From Torreya grandis (lineage: Eukaryota; Streptophyta; Pinopsida; Cupressales; Taxaceae): DNA of 64,000 bases. The translations under genes were made by a program, and so were the position numbers. The notes beneath the pieces are model-generated. The model was not told the DNA's origin and ran no database searches. It was given only the letters and a program-made list of their open reading frames with translations. Positions 47,016 through 60,600 of the stretch are shown one piece after another. Positions within the stretch are counted from its first letter, which is position 1, and every line of letters starts with the position of its first letter. Where the stretch lies: assembly GCA_037957365.1 (NCBI GenBank), contig JARHVA010004229.1, forward strand, positions 1,563,001 through 1,627,000, written 5' to 3'.

Positions 47016-47159
47016 TTATAGGAAATTTAACCTACTTAATTACTATATATCCAAAAAATTATATTTATTGTACATGTATGAAATTAATCATAATCTCTAA
47101 CCTCTCAAATATTTTCCCTATGTATTCTCTTATCTATTTATCAGATATTTAATTAGTTG

Positions 47160-50100
47160 GTAGACTACAAGATGTGTTATTTCAAAAAAATTCCAATAGG
47201 ACCTATATTAGGTATGCCCAAATGGACTAAAACTTCTAAAACCATTTTGTATCCTTGATCAAATATAATTAGGCCCCAATGAGTAGTTACTCAAAATTTT
47301 GGGTTGCATATATGGGATGTTTGATAAATGTTAGTCTCTTTAAACCTCCCTTTAGAATTTGAATTTTTAGATGAGTCTAAAACCATTTTAAGGTATATAA
47401 ATATTTTATATATCTCCTATAATATTTGTTTTCTCATAAACCATCACTACAATGCCCTAACATACCAATCTTTAAAATTTTATATTTTCTTGTAAGACTA
47501 TGTGTCAAAGATTTTTTGGCCATTTACACCTCTAAATGGAAGTTAAATATTTAAATAGGTATGATTCATGTCTATGGTCTAATCCATTTATCTAAACTCT
47601 TTTCAAAAATTAATAAATTTGAACAAACCTAAAAAACTTCTCATCAAAATAAAAATATAGAATTCTAATCACTTTGTAGCACTGTGTAAAAGTCTCAATT
47701 AAGGCTCATGCTTAGAGAGATAGTTAAGCCCCTAAATGGCTTCCTTAAGTATTGTAATAGATTATCCAAAAAAAAATTAATACACACTACCCTCTCCACC
47801 TCCAAACACAAGAAGAGGACTCTAGACTCCCATGTTATCAGTCTACTTGACTCTGTTCACAACAAAGTTTTTGAAGTCTTTCCATGATAAATCTAATGAA
47901 TTATATAATTTATGATACTTAGACTTATGAATATTCATAATGTATTCATTAAAAACACTCCACTCTATATTGACCTTGTAACATACATAAAACTACTCAT
48001 ATATAGATTGTTATAGAATGTAAACACTGTTCTTCCTTAAGTATTATTTCTCATCTTCACATTTGTTATACCCTACAAAATTTTAGGGTTTTCTCCTTCT
48101 TAATATCACACTTAATTTAATAAATTTTTCCATATTATTATTATACTAAACATATAAATTGACTCCTCTTTTCTTACCATCTCCCATGTAGGAGTGGTAG
48201 TTACAAAGATGTCATTTTTGGCTTACATATATTGAGTTGTGTCTTACATGTAGAGAATACCTTAAAAACACTACTAGGATGAATTATGACACATTACAAA
48301 TATTTTCCTAAATTTAATTTCAATAAATATTCCAAAACATAATTTTAAGCCTAGTTTCAGAATTCAAATGTTTAAATCTTGATTTTGGTAGGAAAATCAA
48401 AAAAGCCTATTAATACCTAATCACAATGTATTATAATGAATATAAAAGGACTATAAAAGGACCTATAAAACCTATAAAAGACAAATTATGGTCACATGAA
48501 AATCTTAAATATATTAAAACCTTATATTCACCTTCAGATGATGTGCATCATAGTCCCCATGTGGGAGAATTTGAGCTCCAACTCAAATATGACTTGTCTT
48601 TATTCATTCTTATTTTCCAATTTAACTTGTCCTAATATTATGAGATTATATTAATAGTACATATAAATTCCTCTTTATTCCTCCTCAACAGTTTCTTATA
48701 CCTTTTTCCTCTTGTCTTACCTTGTTTCCTTATCCAGTCATCTTTAAGATCCATGAAACATATAACTTGTAATTATTTGTCCACTTTAGATTATAATTAT
48801 CATATCTTCATTTATTCTTCCTCATACTCATGATTTACTTCTTCTTCATTTATCATGTTTTTTTCCAAACACTCTTGACTTGTCTTGTTTTACAACCTTG
48901 CCTTTTCCTTCATCCTCATGCTCAAATGGATTTTCATACCCTTGTTTTTCCTTTACCTTTACCAAAATCTTCTTGATAACTTTTGTAGCTACCTCTTCAT
49001 GACACTTCACCTTACCATGGTGATTATTATTATTTCTTTGCTCATCATATTCTACTTTTACACCTCATGTAGTTTCAAACCTATTTATTAAACATCATGG
49101 CCTTGGTTATATTCAAAATCAATGATCCTTACATATTGATCTCTACTAATATCTATTGTCAATGATTATTTTAGGTAATTAAATATATATTTAAGTATCC
49201 TTATTTATTATCTCAATGAAAAATCATACATATCTTCACTCACTTCATCATACCTAGGGACTATTTTTCTTCTATCTCCTTCATTTATAACTTTGCCTCT
49301 TAGTTGCACTTTATCATTTTTGAAAATTGGTCTCCACTTTATCTCATTAACAACATCATATTATAAATTCTACCCATCCACTTTATTCTCTTAGAGGTCA
49401 TGATATGTCAATAACTCATGGCCATCATTAGTCTTTTTGAAAGGCCTAAAGTATATCATACTACGTCTCTCATGATGTTTTAAGACTTGTTCTTTTATTT
49501 TCTTCTCTTTGGGTGTCAAATTTTACCCTTATCCTTTTTCCATGTTAATCTTAATTTCATTCCATGAATCATATTAAATTTAAAACACATTATTAAATTA
49601 TTCAAATTTATCATAATTCAAAACATCCAAAACATCTTGTTTACCTTTCATTTCTCTTATCCTCTTCTTTTTCCAAGTTCTGTGTAGGCTTACCTATGTC
49701 CTCTTATGCTCTTCTTCATCATTTTTTGTCTTGATGACTTAACTAAAAAATATTTTAAAGCCTCCTCTTATCCCTTGTTTATTCAACTGCCTATTTTTTA
49801 TCCTCTCTTATGAATTATTTAGATGCTTCCTTCTAGTTATATCTAGTTACACTATTATTATGAACTTCTTTCATGATATTGGCTACCCACACTTTGTTCT
49901 TCATGTCTTTAGGATGATAAATGTTCATTGATTCATTCTTTATTCTTGAATCATAAGTTGTTCCATATGTTAGGATATTTTATTCATACTTCCTTCCTTG
50001 ATAATCTTTCCTATGTGTTTGTTTCATCATGAAGTGTATTATTTCATTATTTATTTACACTTATGATCCACTTGAATTTTTAGCTTCAATAACCTCTTGA

Positions 50101-50843
50101 TTGAATTCTACATTATTCATCTCATCAAATAATTTATTGAGACACTTTGGCACTATATATCCATGACCTATTTCATGTTCCCAAAGCTTAACATTATTCT
50201 TCTTTGTATCAACTTTTATATCATCAATTTCATCTTCATATATATGATCAAAACCAAGATTCAAAATTCTATGTCCATGCTCAACGACCTATTTATAAAT
50301 CATATATTCTCTCATGTATTAATCACTTATAATCACATATTTCTTATGTGATTCCATTATTTATTTTACTATAATAATTTATAAAGCATCATGGAACTCT
50401 AGCTCAACTTTCATAGCTTTATTGGCATGTGAAAGGTCTTCAATCTTTTTTTTTTGTGATTCTAAAACTTATTTAATTTATTTGTCAAATTTATTTATTT
50501 TTATGGGTGATTTACTTTCCCCATCTCTTAAAATTTTCAATGTCATATTCTTAATACTTTTCATGAGGTTTCCCATACCTACATACATACACTTAAACAT
50601 AATATTAGAACATAAAACAAGAGAACAAAATGTCTCCATGAGTTCCTCCTTCATGAACACTCTCTTATTAATTTTAATTAATTTATAAATTTCTTCTCTT
50701 AGCATTTATTTCTTATCATTTTTTTATGTTCTCTTTAATGACAACTCTCTTCAGTAGTCCTACTTCATGGTTCTCACTCAGCAACACTTAGATATTCAAT
50801 CTTATATAGGGTTCTCTTTATTTCTTATTTTTATTCATATTTA
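47160..50843. repeat. 3.7 kb tandem module, copy 2
   Basis: Direct repeat of 43297-47015, separated from it by about 145 bp of unrelated AT-rich sequence. The start of homology is the GACTACAAGATGTGTTATTT block (GACTGTAAGATATGTTATTT in copy 1). The end is near the TTATTCATATTTAGCC stretch. Because the copies abut, tandem duplication by unequal exchange is the simplest explanation. Confidence 0.85.
48780..50710 (-). pseudogene. unrecognised decayed ORF, copy 2
   Basis: Counterpart of the ORF in copy 1. Readable parts are VFMKEELMETFCSLVLCSN and YVGMGNLMKSIKNM (50660-50530), KKIEDLSHANKAMKVELEF (about 50440-50390), LNLGFDHIYEDEIDDIKVD and GYIVPKCLNKLFDEMNN (50264-50110). Further on come LTPKEKKIKEQVLKHHERR (about 49530-49460) and WRPIFKNDKVQLRGKV with IVPRYDEVSEDMYDFSL (about 49340-49210). 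Near the end, KGKVVKQDKSRVF is kept, but a one-base insertion in a run of A then shifts the frame, so the acidic tail of copy 1 is lost. Stops mostly sit at likely Gln codons. No family is recognised. Confidence 0.55.
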
Positions 50844-52490
50844 GCCTTATACGCTGATGGGTGTCATCTATCCCTTCATTTTACCATCTTTTCTATTGAT
50901 GTCATTAAAACTAGGAGTGATATATAAAATCTATCTTCAGTAAGGTTTATGGTTGTAGGCTTACAAGAACGGTTTGGGGGATGTTGATCTTCTGAGTGTC
51001 TTATCCTAATCTAATCTAATCTAATCTAGAAAATACTTTCTTATGAATTAATAAATAACACATATAAAATTGAGAAACTTATTACTATAAATGAAAGTAA
51101 TCTATCTTTTCAAAATAAAACATAATGCTAAAAGGTAAGCACACTACTGTGAGGAAAACACACTATTGAAAGGTAAACACAATCCTCAAAGAATTTAATT
51201 TAATCTAAAATTTAAAGATAATTCCCTAAAAGTTATAATACTAAACACACTTATAATTGGTAAAACTATAAACACATTAAAAACATAAAATATCATACAA
51301 ATACATTCTTAATTCCTAAGGAGAGTAGGCCCTTGCTCACCTTAGGAATAGAAATGTAAATAGACTCATTAATTACAAACTATAGACATCTTTACTAATT
51401 GATAAAAGTAAAATACATGAATGGTGATTTTAATTTTTAAACTTTTATTATTGTATCAAACTATCAACTAAACAATTCAAAAACTCAACAAATACACTAC
51501 AATATTCTATGACATAGATATCTACCTATATACACTGCTACAACTGTAGATCCCTAGATCTCAATAACTAATCTTCTTATAAAAAGACCAATATTCCTAA
51601 TTGTACTAGATCTTAAGATAATATATTGATGGTTCAAATAAAAATAAACACGCATTGTCAAAGAACGGTTGAATCATGATATCCACTAATAATCTACTAA
51701 GAATACCATATTAGATCTATTGGATCGATTGTATCTAAACTACTTCTAATATATAATCAATATAAAAATATAATAAATATATTTATAGATTATTATATAT
51801 GGTAATATTATAAATATAAATTTACCAAATGTTATTCATTCATTTTGAAAAAATATGAAAGCATCTATCTTCAATGTTGCAGGTTTAGAATTTGAATTAA
51901 GAGAGACTATAGATCTATTTATGTAATTGTAGTAGAGTCTGTGACAACATGCTTTAGGGGTGTTTGGTGCTAAGGGAGTATGTAGAAAGGCCATCATGCT
52001 GGTATATATGAGTGAATATTTTAGTGGAAGATGGAAGGTTTTTCAACAAGTAGGTATTTACATCTAAGTGAGTTTGTAGCTACTGGCTGAGTCTATAACT
52101 ATAGAGTGGGTGAGTTCATAACTACTAGTTGAGTCTATAACTAGTCTAAAATTGACCATGTGAGTCTTTAGCTTACCAAATAGATATATATCTCACTATA
52201 TATGTCAAAATATTCCATGTGGATTGACTCATGAGAAATTAAATATCATCCAAAAGGTCTTTATTCTGTATTACTATTTTATTGTTTGTATGTACATAAA
52301 ATTTAGAAACTAAACATGTAAAGAGTTAGACTAAAGTGACAAAATCAATAACTTATAATTTAAATGTAATAATCAAGATAGATCATCTATTTAATACATT
52401 AAGATTATAATCCTAATATATTTTAAATGTTCAGTCTAGAGGAGATATAATTGGGGAAAGATGAATGAAATTGATGGTAAAAATGAGTCA
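50844..52490. other. AT-rich sequence, possibly 3' LTR of the gypsy element
   Basis: No gene is visible. A short run of the 5-mer CTAAT (four to five units) lies at 51005-51029, and GAGTCTATAACTA-like phrases repeat at about 52090-52150. If the purine-rich tract near 52.5 kb is the polypurine tract of the gypsy element, this region would hold its 3' LTR, but I could not match it to sequence right of 62514, where the 5' LTR should lie. Confidence 0.3.
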
Positions 52491-52499
52491 TATTTTGGA

Positions 52500-52520
52500 C
52501 TCATCATTTCCCCCACACTT
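52500..52520 (-). other. possible gypsy polypurine tract
   Basis: On the minus strand this reads GTGTGGGGGAAATGATGA, a G-rich purine run in very AT-rich surroundings. It is placed downstream of the integrase and the extra ORF, where the plus-strand primer of the element would be expected. The assignment rests on position and composition only. Confidence 0.35.
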
Positions 52521-53369
52521 TACCTTTTGAAATTCCCTTTGCAAAATCATCATCTTATCCTCTCATAACTATGAGTTATATTTTATTGGTGCTATTTGAG
52601 GTCATACACATGGAATTAATCATCTCAATGGTTATCTTATGTACTGGTGAAACCCTTTTAGGTTTGCACCATCTATTACCAAATCTCAAACTGATCATCT
52701 ACTTAAGGAGCCCAATTTTGCTAGGATAGAATATGAATAAGGAGGATCAGTGGTATTAATCTAATTCTTATCCAAATATACTCTCTTCTTACATTGAGCA
52801 CATCAACATTCATGTCCATTATTACTTGTTATCTCTAGAGGATCCATCTTAGATTAGTTGGGGACATAACCTCACATCTTTTTAGTGGGACTGTTATTGT
52901 ATACCAACGTCTTATATTGGTTGTAGATACTACCAAAAAAAAAATTATTGGTAAATAAATCTAAATAAACAATTAAATTATATAAATATTGTAAATAATA
53001 ATCCTTGATATTTTGATGAATCAAATAGATAGCTTTGAAGTTAACCAGTAACAATCTAGTGGTCTTTGATTTCCATAAATATTTATCATGACTATATTTC
53101 CATGCTAGTTGTTTATTATAGGTGGATAAAATATCTCTCAAATAAACTTATCCCATATATAAATTAATCATGAATTTATTATATTCCCCTAATATCATAT
53201 TGCATAAATAGAATTCACATAGTATATCCTACTATCCTATGGTAAAATCCTAAAAGATGTGAATAAACATAGGGGGGTCCTCAATATTGTAGGTAAAATC
53301 ACATGATATTATTATCAATTTAAACCTATAGAATTTTTCATATAGATATGAACTATAGGAAGGGGAAGG

Positions 53370-55290
53370 ATCTTTATAAGCCATAAAATGTTCTCCCATT
53401 TGACATGTAGCCTGGAGAATGACTTCAACTTTTTGGGTTTGTTACTTTTCCTTATCTAAGTCTTCCCTTAGTGTTTAAATTTATTTTTGTAAGCTTTTAT
53501 TTTGTTTTTTTAGTTATTTTAACTCCAAATAAACTTGATTATTTTTATCTAAATAATCAAAATGGGAGATAATAGTTTGGCAAGTCTGGTCAGTTGAAGG
53601 TTTAGAGTAGAATGAATCTTGATCAAAAAGTTGTTGATGGATGATCAGGGTTTTTTGTTGAGAGTCTTGAAGTTAATGTTTAGAAAAAAAATATTCTTCT
53701 ATCCTAGTTATGTATATACAAGAGTATACTATATCCTCATCATACTAAGTGACTTTTTCTTCAAGCATATTAATTTCATTTCTATATTCTAGAGTCCTGT
53801 CCTTAAAAATATCTAATAAGGAATAATTAATAATATCCTTACATTTAAATTGGTATAAGAGGTCAAAAACATCTATAATTTATTTGATTAAGATGGACTT
53901 AATGTAGGATAGTACAAGAGTAAGTTACAATTATGATTCTTTTATATAACTAAAAGGTTGTTCTTCTTTAGAAACCATAGGGGCCTTTCCTTTATTTGAT
54001 AGAGGTCTAGTATAACTGGTTAGAGAGGAAAGAGAGGATTATGCTACCTAAAATATAATATATTCTATTGTAATTTCTTATTCCTCAATGTCTTTTTCAA
54101 TAGGAACTTCTTTTAATAGTTTAGAGATTGTTGTTGTGACTGGATCTTGCTATAATATTGATGTGTCCTATGTTACTGGTAGAGGAAAATGAGTGTTTTA
54201 ACCCAAGTTATCAAAGGTTGTATTGACATATTTTTCCTCATCATAATATGTTATTATGAGATTTTTTTGCCTCTTTTTGGTATTCACATGAGAACTAGGT
54301 TCCTCTAAAGTAGTACCCTTCTTTTCATGAATGATGGCCCATAACTATGAATCACCAGATGCTTTAGGTGCCTATATTGTACTTGATAAAATGGCATATA
54401 TAAAATTAAGATTCAAGTGAGACTATCAAGATCTTATTATAAACTTTATCTTAGTTGGAGTCTAATTTTATACTTGAGGTTCATCTGAGATCTATGCTAA
54501 ATGATAAGTGTGGCTTATGACCTAGTCTATCTCATTTTAGTGGATGAAAACTTAACCATAGAAGAGGAAACCTTTTCTTTTATTTTTGGACTTGGGGTTT
54601 ATTTAGAGGATTTTAGAGGAGGTGTTTAAGGTTGGTTATATATCTTGAAAAGGGCTCTAATTTTGCTTGGATTTGATGTAAAAAAACATGGTGTATGATC
54701 TAATGAATAAGCACATGATGTCAAATTAGAGATCACTTATCGGTAGCCAAAACTAAAATGTCCTCATATAGGCATAATGATATGTTGAATTCTATGTTGG
54801 GTCTATTATCTTCCATATTTGAGATGAAGGAGGATCATCATGGCTTCATAACCTAGAACACTTCATTATCCTTTAAAATAAAGTATTCATGATGCAAAAG
54901 GTAGTAGACATCTAAGGTTTTGGTATGGTTTCCCTTGTAATACATTTGGAATTACCTTAATAATTTATGATCATCATTAGATTATGTAATCAACTCATTA
55001 AAAGGGGTTCTTCCCAATAACATCTTATCTCCTTTAGTAATTCCAAAGAATTCACTAATTACTCTATTGGAAACTAGGATTTTGATTCCCTAAACTATGG
55101 TGAAATATTATTCCAGATGTGTTATGAATTCTTTGACCAAATATTCCCTATATTTTTGGAATTTATGTAGAAAAGGAGCCATCTAGCTTTGTCAAAGATA
55201 ACTACCAAGATATAATCCTTCATTAACCTTTCTACAAAGTCTAGTTTAGACCTTTTTTTATATCCCATGGTGGTTATATTAATTCTCTAG
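53370..55290 (-). pseudogene. decayed ORF downstream of integrase, coiled-coil C-terminus
   Basis: A long minus-strand reading frame, interrupted by stops and at least one frameshift, lies about 0.9 kb beyond the integrase. Its N-terminal part (about 55260-54870) includes KRSKLDFVERLMKDYILVV, ILVSNRVISEFFGITKGDK and LLGRTPFNELI, loosely recalling the putative plant transposon protein domain found in extra ORFs of plant elements. A low-complexity middle follows (EKKGTTLEEPSSHVNTKKRQ, about 54340-54280). The end (about 53830-53370) is Lys/Glu/Gln-rich with DRTLEYRNEINMLEEKVT, SLQK and TLREDLDKEK, a probable coiled coil. Its position matches the extra 3' ORF of Athila-type Ty3/gypsy elements. 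It could instead be an unrelated gene relic. Confidence 0.5.
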
Positions 55291-56085
55291 AGGAAAGGAT
55301 TAGTTTCTAGATGATAATAATAGTGGAAAAGGAAACACAAATCATAGTAAAACTAAAAATATTTAAAGTGGTCTTTTTATTAACACTATCTTAGCAGTTG
55401 TTGACATAACGCATAATAATGATAACACAAAATGTGAAAATTTATTGAAACCAACTTGGGAAAGGATGTGATCTTATCTCTTATATATTATACCATATAA
55501 GCATGGAATTATCATGTGAACTAAATTCCATGTCATCATGATTTGGGGTGATATGGAATTGAGTAGGTAAGTAGTTTGTGCATGTAGATTAAAGCTGACA
55601 TGACACCTTTTTTTATTCATCACTTATCATTATTGATATGACCTTTATTTTGGCATTCTACAGGATGTCCATAGTCTTAATTTACTCATACCACCTCCTT
55701 AGGGAAAATATGCATGAATCAATGGAAGTTATAGTAACCTAATATAGACAAATAAAATACTTAACATACCTAATCATTCTCAATATTTTTTTCTTTTCCT
55801 ACCACCAATTCTAAATAGAGAAACAAATCACGTGTTAGTCTTAGGAAAAGTATATAAATGAACACAATAATGAAAATATTGATTGGAAGTAATTGATAAA
55901 AAACTAATCAGATTATATTATTTTGTAGTTTTATCTATATTTTTTATTTCTTTTTGCCCTTGACAAACCATTGCTAGTTTATACTTCAAGTCACTTTTTT
56001 CAATGCAATATTATCCAACAATTTAGTTTTCTAATTAGCATTGTCAATAGTTTTCTAAAATTGATTTTCACTATCGATTAGTTGT

Positions 56086-56205
56086 TCTAAATATGAAAAA
56101 ATAATAAGGGGACCAATACTTGGTTTCCTTATTCATATATATATATATATATATAGGAATAAGGAAACCAAGTATTGGTCCCCTTATTATTTTTTCATAT
56201 TTAGA
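56086..56205. repeat. 49 bp perfect inverted repeat around (AT)n
   Basis: The left arm 56086-56134 and right arm 56157-56205 are exact reverse complements over 49 bp. The 22 bp between them is almost pure AT dinucleotide, itself self-complementary. Each arm contains ATAAGGGGACCAATACTTGG or its complement. It starts about 20 bp after the end of the integrase frame. Perfect arms stand out in a region where everything else is heavily mutated, so the structure is either recent or an assembly artefact. Confidence 0.95.
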
Positions 56206-56222
56206 CCATCAAGGAGTTGTTA

Positions 56223-57620
56223 TCATGGAAGAACCATGTTCCTCCATGAAAATAACTTCGTTTCTGAGGTTTTAAAAAAAAATTCCTTATTATTAGGCTT
56301 ATAATATAGTTTGATTCTATGCCCATTTAACAAAATAGTCTTTTGATTCCATTCTATTATAAATAGTTGTAGTAATTCATTATCAAATACTTTTTCTATT
56401 TGGTATGAGCCTAGCCATCTTCTTCTCAACTTTCCTTTGAATTTCAAAAAGTTGGATTCAAATAAGAGTGCTCAGTCCCCTTCTTAAAATTTTCTCTTTT
56501 ATGTAGGAATTATGCAAACCTTTTCTATAGTGTTTCACCATTTATATCTACTATAAAGCTTCCATCATCATCTCATAAAGATAATTTAGTTGAAGGATCC
56601 TATATTATTATGAATTATTCAAATCAATGTCTACTTCCATTGTTATTTTCAAGGTTTAAAAATTAAACTCAATGGAGAGTAAAGGTTTGTCACCATACAT
56701 CAACTCATAATCTAAAAAGATAGTGGTTATACTATAATTAGTGTTGTAAGCCCATACTTCCTATGGTACTTGAGCTGCTTAATCTTTTATATTATTGATG
56801 ACTATCTTGGTTAGAATGTTTTCTAGCTCCCTATTGGTAACCTCTACTTAACCATTGGACTATGGATGATAATGGCATGATTTAATATGGTTGAATTTGT
56901 ATGCTTCCATCAAGTGCTTGATCATATTAGACACAAATTTTGGTCCTTGATCTAAGACTATCTCTCTAGGTGCACTAAACTATTGCATGATTTTGAAATA
57001 CAAGAAATTTGTGACCACTTCTCTATTAAAATATAAATCTTAGACATCAGTCCACTTAGTGAAATAGTCTATACATATGAAGAGATATTATTTAACTTAT
57101 GATAAAGGATATATAAGGCCAAAAATTTCTATCCCCCACTTATCAAAAGGTTCTAAAACCGCATAGGGATGAAGAGTCATCTCTACTGATAGTGTAGGAT
57201 GTTATATAATTTGACATGGATAATATTGCCTAATGTATTACTTTAATATAAAGGGATGGATAATAATATCCTACTCTTAGGATCTTATTCATGGTTCTCT
57301 TTGTTGAATAATAACTTCTTCCTAGTTCATCATGATAAGCTCTAATGATGTCATAGGTTTCATTATCTGATACACACCTACAAATGACATGATCAGGTCC
57401 ATATTTAAATAGCATGACATTAATCCAATTAAAATAAGATATTTATTTAATTAAAAATTTCCTTTAATTATGAATGAAATTAAAAGGAAACTTACCTATG
57501 GTCAAATAGTTGGCTCTATAAAAAAACCATGGTGTTTCTACAAAAACAAAAAATATTTATTCATTTGGAATTTTTTTTTCAATTGGTTCCTCATCACTTG
57601 CAGTGTTTATCCTAGATGAT
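56223..57620 (-). pseudogene. Ty3/gypsy integrase remnant
   Basis: This is the integrase end of a gypsy pol. From its start: ETPWFFYRANYLTIGKFPF (about 57535), the linker after RNase H; YGPDHVICRCVSDNETYDI and AYHDELGRSYYSTKRT with GYYYPSL (57415-57240), the zinc-binding domain, whose second His reads Tyr. Then PCQII and LHPYAVLEPFDKWGIEIFG (about 57200-57090), with Glu where the first catalytic Asp is usual. DYFTKWTD and IVLDQGPKFVSN (about 56940-56960) carry the second Asp, and VEVTNRELENI (about 56830) the catalytic Glu. The C-terminal domain KFKGKLRRRWLGSYQIEKVF...NGHRIKLYY (56447-56300) is open. Stops and a shift near 57230 kill the frame. Sequence upstream of the linker is replaced by satellite DNA. 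Confidence 0.9.
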
Positions 57621-57639
57621 GTATAATGTTATGAGGTAT

Positions 57640-60600
57640 ACCATGCAAAAAAACTTGCACAATAAATTCAAATCAAAATATGTATCATACAAAAAAAATT
57701 CAAAATTTTTATATTAAACCTAACTCAAAATATGCAACACCTCAAATATCTATTAAATCTTTAATAGTGTTATGAATTTCTTAATGTAATAAAAATGATA
57801 TGGAAACATGACTCAAAATATGAAACACCACAAATATTTCTAAAATTTGTCCTAGTTTTTTGAATCATGATGCATAATGATAGTGTTAAAGGAAACATAA
57901 CATAAAATATGCAACACCCCAAATATTTTAAAAATCTATTCCAATGTTATGAATTGGTTTTTGTAATGATATTAGTATGGGAAACTTGACTCAAAATATG
58001 CAATACCACAAATATTATTTAAATTTTTCCTAGCATTATGAATTATGCCATGCAATGACATTTGTATGGGAAACTAAACTCAAAATATGAAATGCCCCAA
58101 AAAAAATTAAAATTTTTCCTAGTGTTATGAATTATGTTGTGCAACAAAATTGGTATGGGAAACCTAACTCAAAATATGCAACACAAAAAATATTTACAAT
58201 TTTTTTCCAAATTTGTGAAATGTGATGCATGATGAAATTGGTATGAAAAACTAAAATAAAAATATGTAACACCCAAAATATTTTAAAAATGTGTCCTTAT
58301 GTTGTGAATTATGACATTTAATGACGTTAGTATGAGAAACCTAACACAAAATATAGAAAAATCCCAGATATTTGTGAAACTTCTCCTAGTGTAACAAATT
58401 ACACTAGAAACCTAACTTAAAATATGCAACTCCCTAAATATTTCTAAAATTTATGCCACTATTCCAAATTTTACTGCATAACAAAATTCTTATAGCAAAC
58501 CTGATCCAAAATATGAAACACCCTAAATATTTTTGAAATTTATCTTAGTGTTATGATTTGAAAGGGATAACAAAAAGTTTTTGGGAAACTCATTTCAAAA
58601 AATGCAACACCCCAAATATTTAATAAAGATGTCTAAGTGTAAAAAATTTTACTACATATGAACATTCGTATAGGAAACCTAAAACAAAATATGTAACACC
58701 CCAAATATTTTGAAAAATTTGTCCCAATGTTGTGAATTGTACCTTGCAATGCCATTGGTATGGAAAATCTAATATAAAATATTCAATACCCCAAATATTT
58801 CAAAAATTTGTTCCATTATTACAAATTGTGTCATGTAATGAAATTCTTATGAGAAACCCAACTCAAAATAGGTAACAGTATAATTATTCTCAAAAACTTA
58901 CCAGTGTTTGAATTACACTGCATAATGACAATAGTATGTGAAGATCGAATAAAAATATGCAACACCTAATTTTTTTCCAAAATTTTTCCCAATATCATGA
59001 ATTGATATGTAAAATGACATTAGTATGGGAAACCCAATTAAAAATATACAATAGCCCAAATATTTCTAAAATTTTTCTTAGTGTTGGAATTACATCATGA
59101 AACAACATTGGTACAAGAAATCCTATTAAAAGGTAAGACACAAAATTTTTCAAAAATTTGTCTCAATGCTTTGAATTTCACCATGAAACAACATTGGTAC
59201 AAGAAACCCTACTCAAAATATACAACTGCTAAAACATTTTATAAAATTTTTATGGTGTTATAAATTGAGATGTGCAATAATATTAGTACTTGAAACCTAA
59301 CTTAAAATATACAAAACCCTAAATATTTCTTCAATATGTAAAAGTTTTAAAAATTGTGACATGGGGTGATATTGTACCAAAAACCTAACTCAAGATATGT
59401 AAGACAAATATTTTTGAAATTTGTTACAGTGTTGTAAATTATGTCATGTAATGACATTGGTATGGGAAACCTCACTTAAAATATTAAACACCCAAAATAT
59501 TTATAATATCATTCAAATTATTGTGAATTGTGATGCATAATGATGTTGGAATGAGAAACCTAACTCAAAATATGCAACACCCAAATATTTATGAAATTTA
59601 TCCCAGTGTTGTAAATTATGATGATAAATGACATTAGTAAAGGAAACCTAACTCAAAATATTCAACACCCTAGATATTTCCAAAAAAATTAATATTGTTA
59701 CAACTTACACCATGAAATAACATTGGTACAATAAACCCAACTCAGAATATGAAACATACCTAATATTAATGAAATTTGTGCAAATGTTGTAAATTGTGAT
59801 GTGTAATTACATCTGTATAGGAAACTTGACATGAAATATGTAACACTCTAAATATAATTTAAATTTTTACCATTGTTTTAATTATGCCACATAATGACAT
59901 TGGTGTATGAAAATTAGCACAAAATATGCAAAACTATAAATATTTGTGAAAATTTTCCTAATGTTGTGAATTTTGTCACATAATGACATTGGTTCGGGAA
60001 ACCCAACTCAAAATATGTAACACCATAAATATTTCTAAACTTTTCCCTAGTTTTATAAATTATGTTTCATAATAACTTTGGTATATATAATTGATCCAAA
60101 ATATGTAACACATTGAATATTTCTAAAATTTGTCTTAGTGTTGTAATTTATGTTGTGCAACAAAAAGGGTACAGAGAACACAACTCAAAATATACAACAC
60201 CCCAAATATTTACATGATTTAACCTAGTGATGAGAATTTATCTACACAATAACATCGGTACAAGAAACTTGGCATAAAATGTGTAACCCCCTAAATATTT
60301 CAAAAAAATGTCCTAATGTTTAAAATTATACCATGTAATGGCATTGGTATGGGAAACCAGACTCAAAATATGTAACTCCACAAATATTTCAAAAATTTGT
60401 CTTAGTGTAGAAAATTGTGTCATGCAACAAAATTAATATGGGAAATTTGACTCAACATATGTAACATGAAAAATATTCCTAAGTTTTCTTTGCATTGTGA
60501 ATTACACTATGCAATGAAATTGGTACGGTAAACCTAACTTAAATTTAATACACCACACCCAAAATGTTTCAAAAATTTGTCTCCATGTTCTAAATTTTGA

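Noticed and set aside
46672..47100. 142-codon plus-strand hydrophobic ORF
   Set aside because: It overlaps the minus-strand unknown ORF that is conserved between the two modules, and in the second module the plus-strand frame is not kept over the same length.
51005..51029. Short CTAAT repeat as interstitial telomere sequence
   Set aside because: Plant telomere repeats are TTTAGGG/CCCTAAA; this 5-mer lacks the CCC run and has only four to five units.
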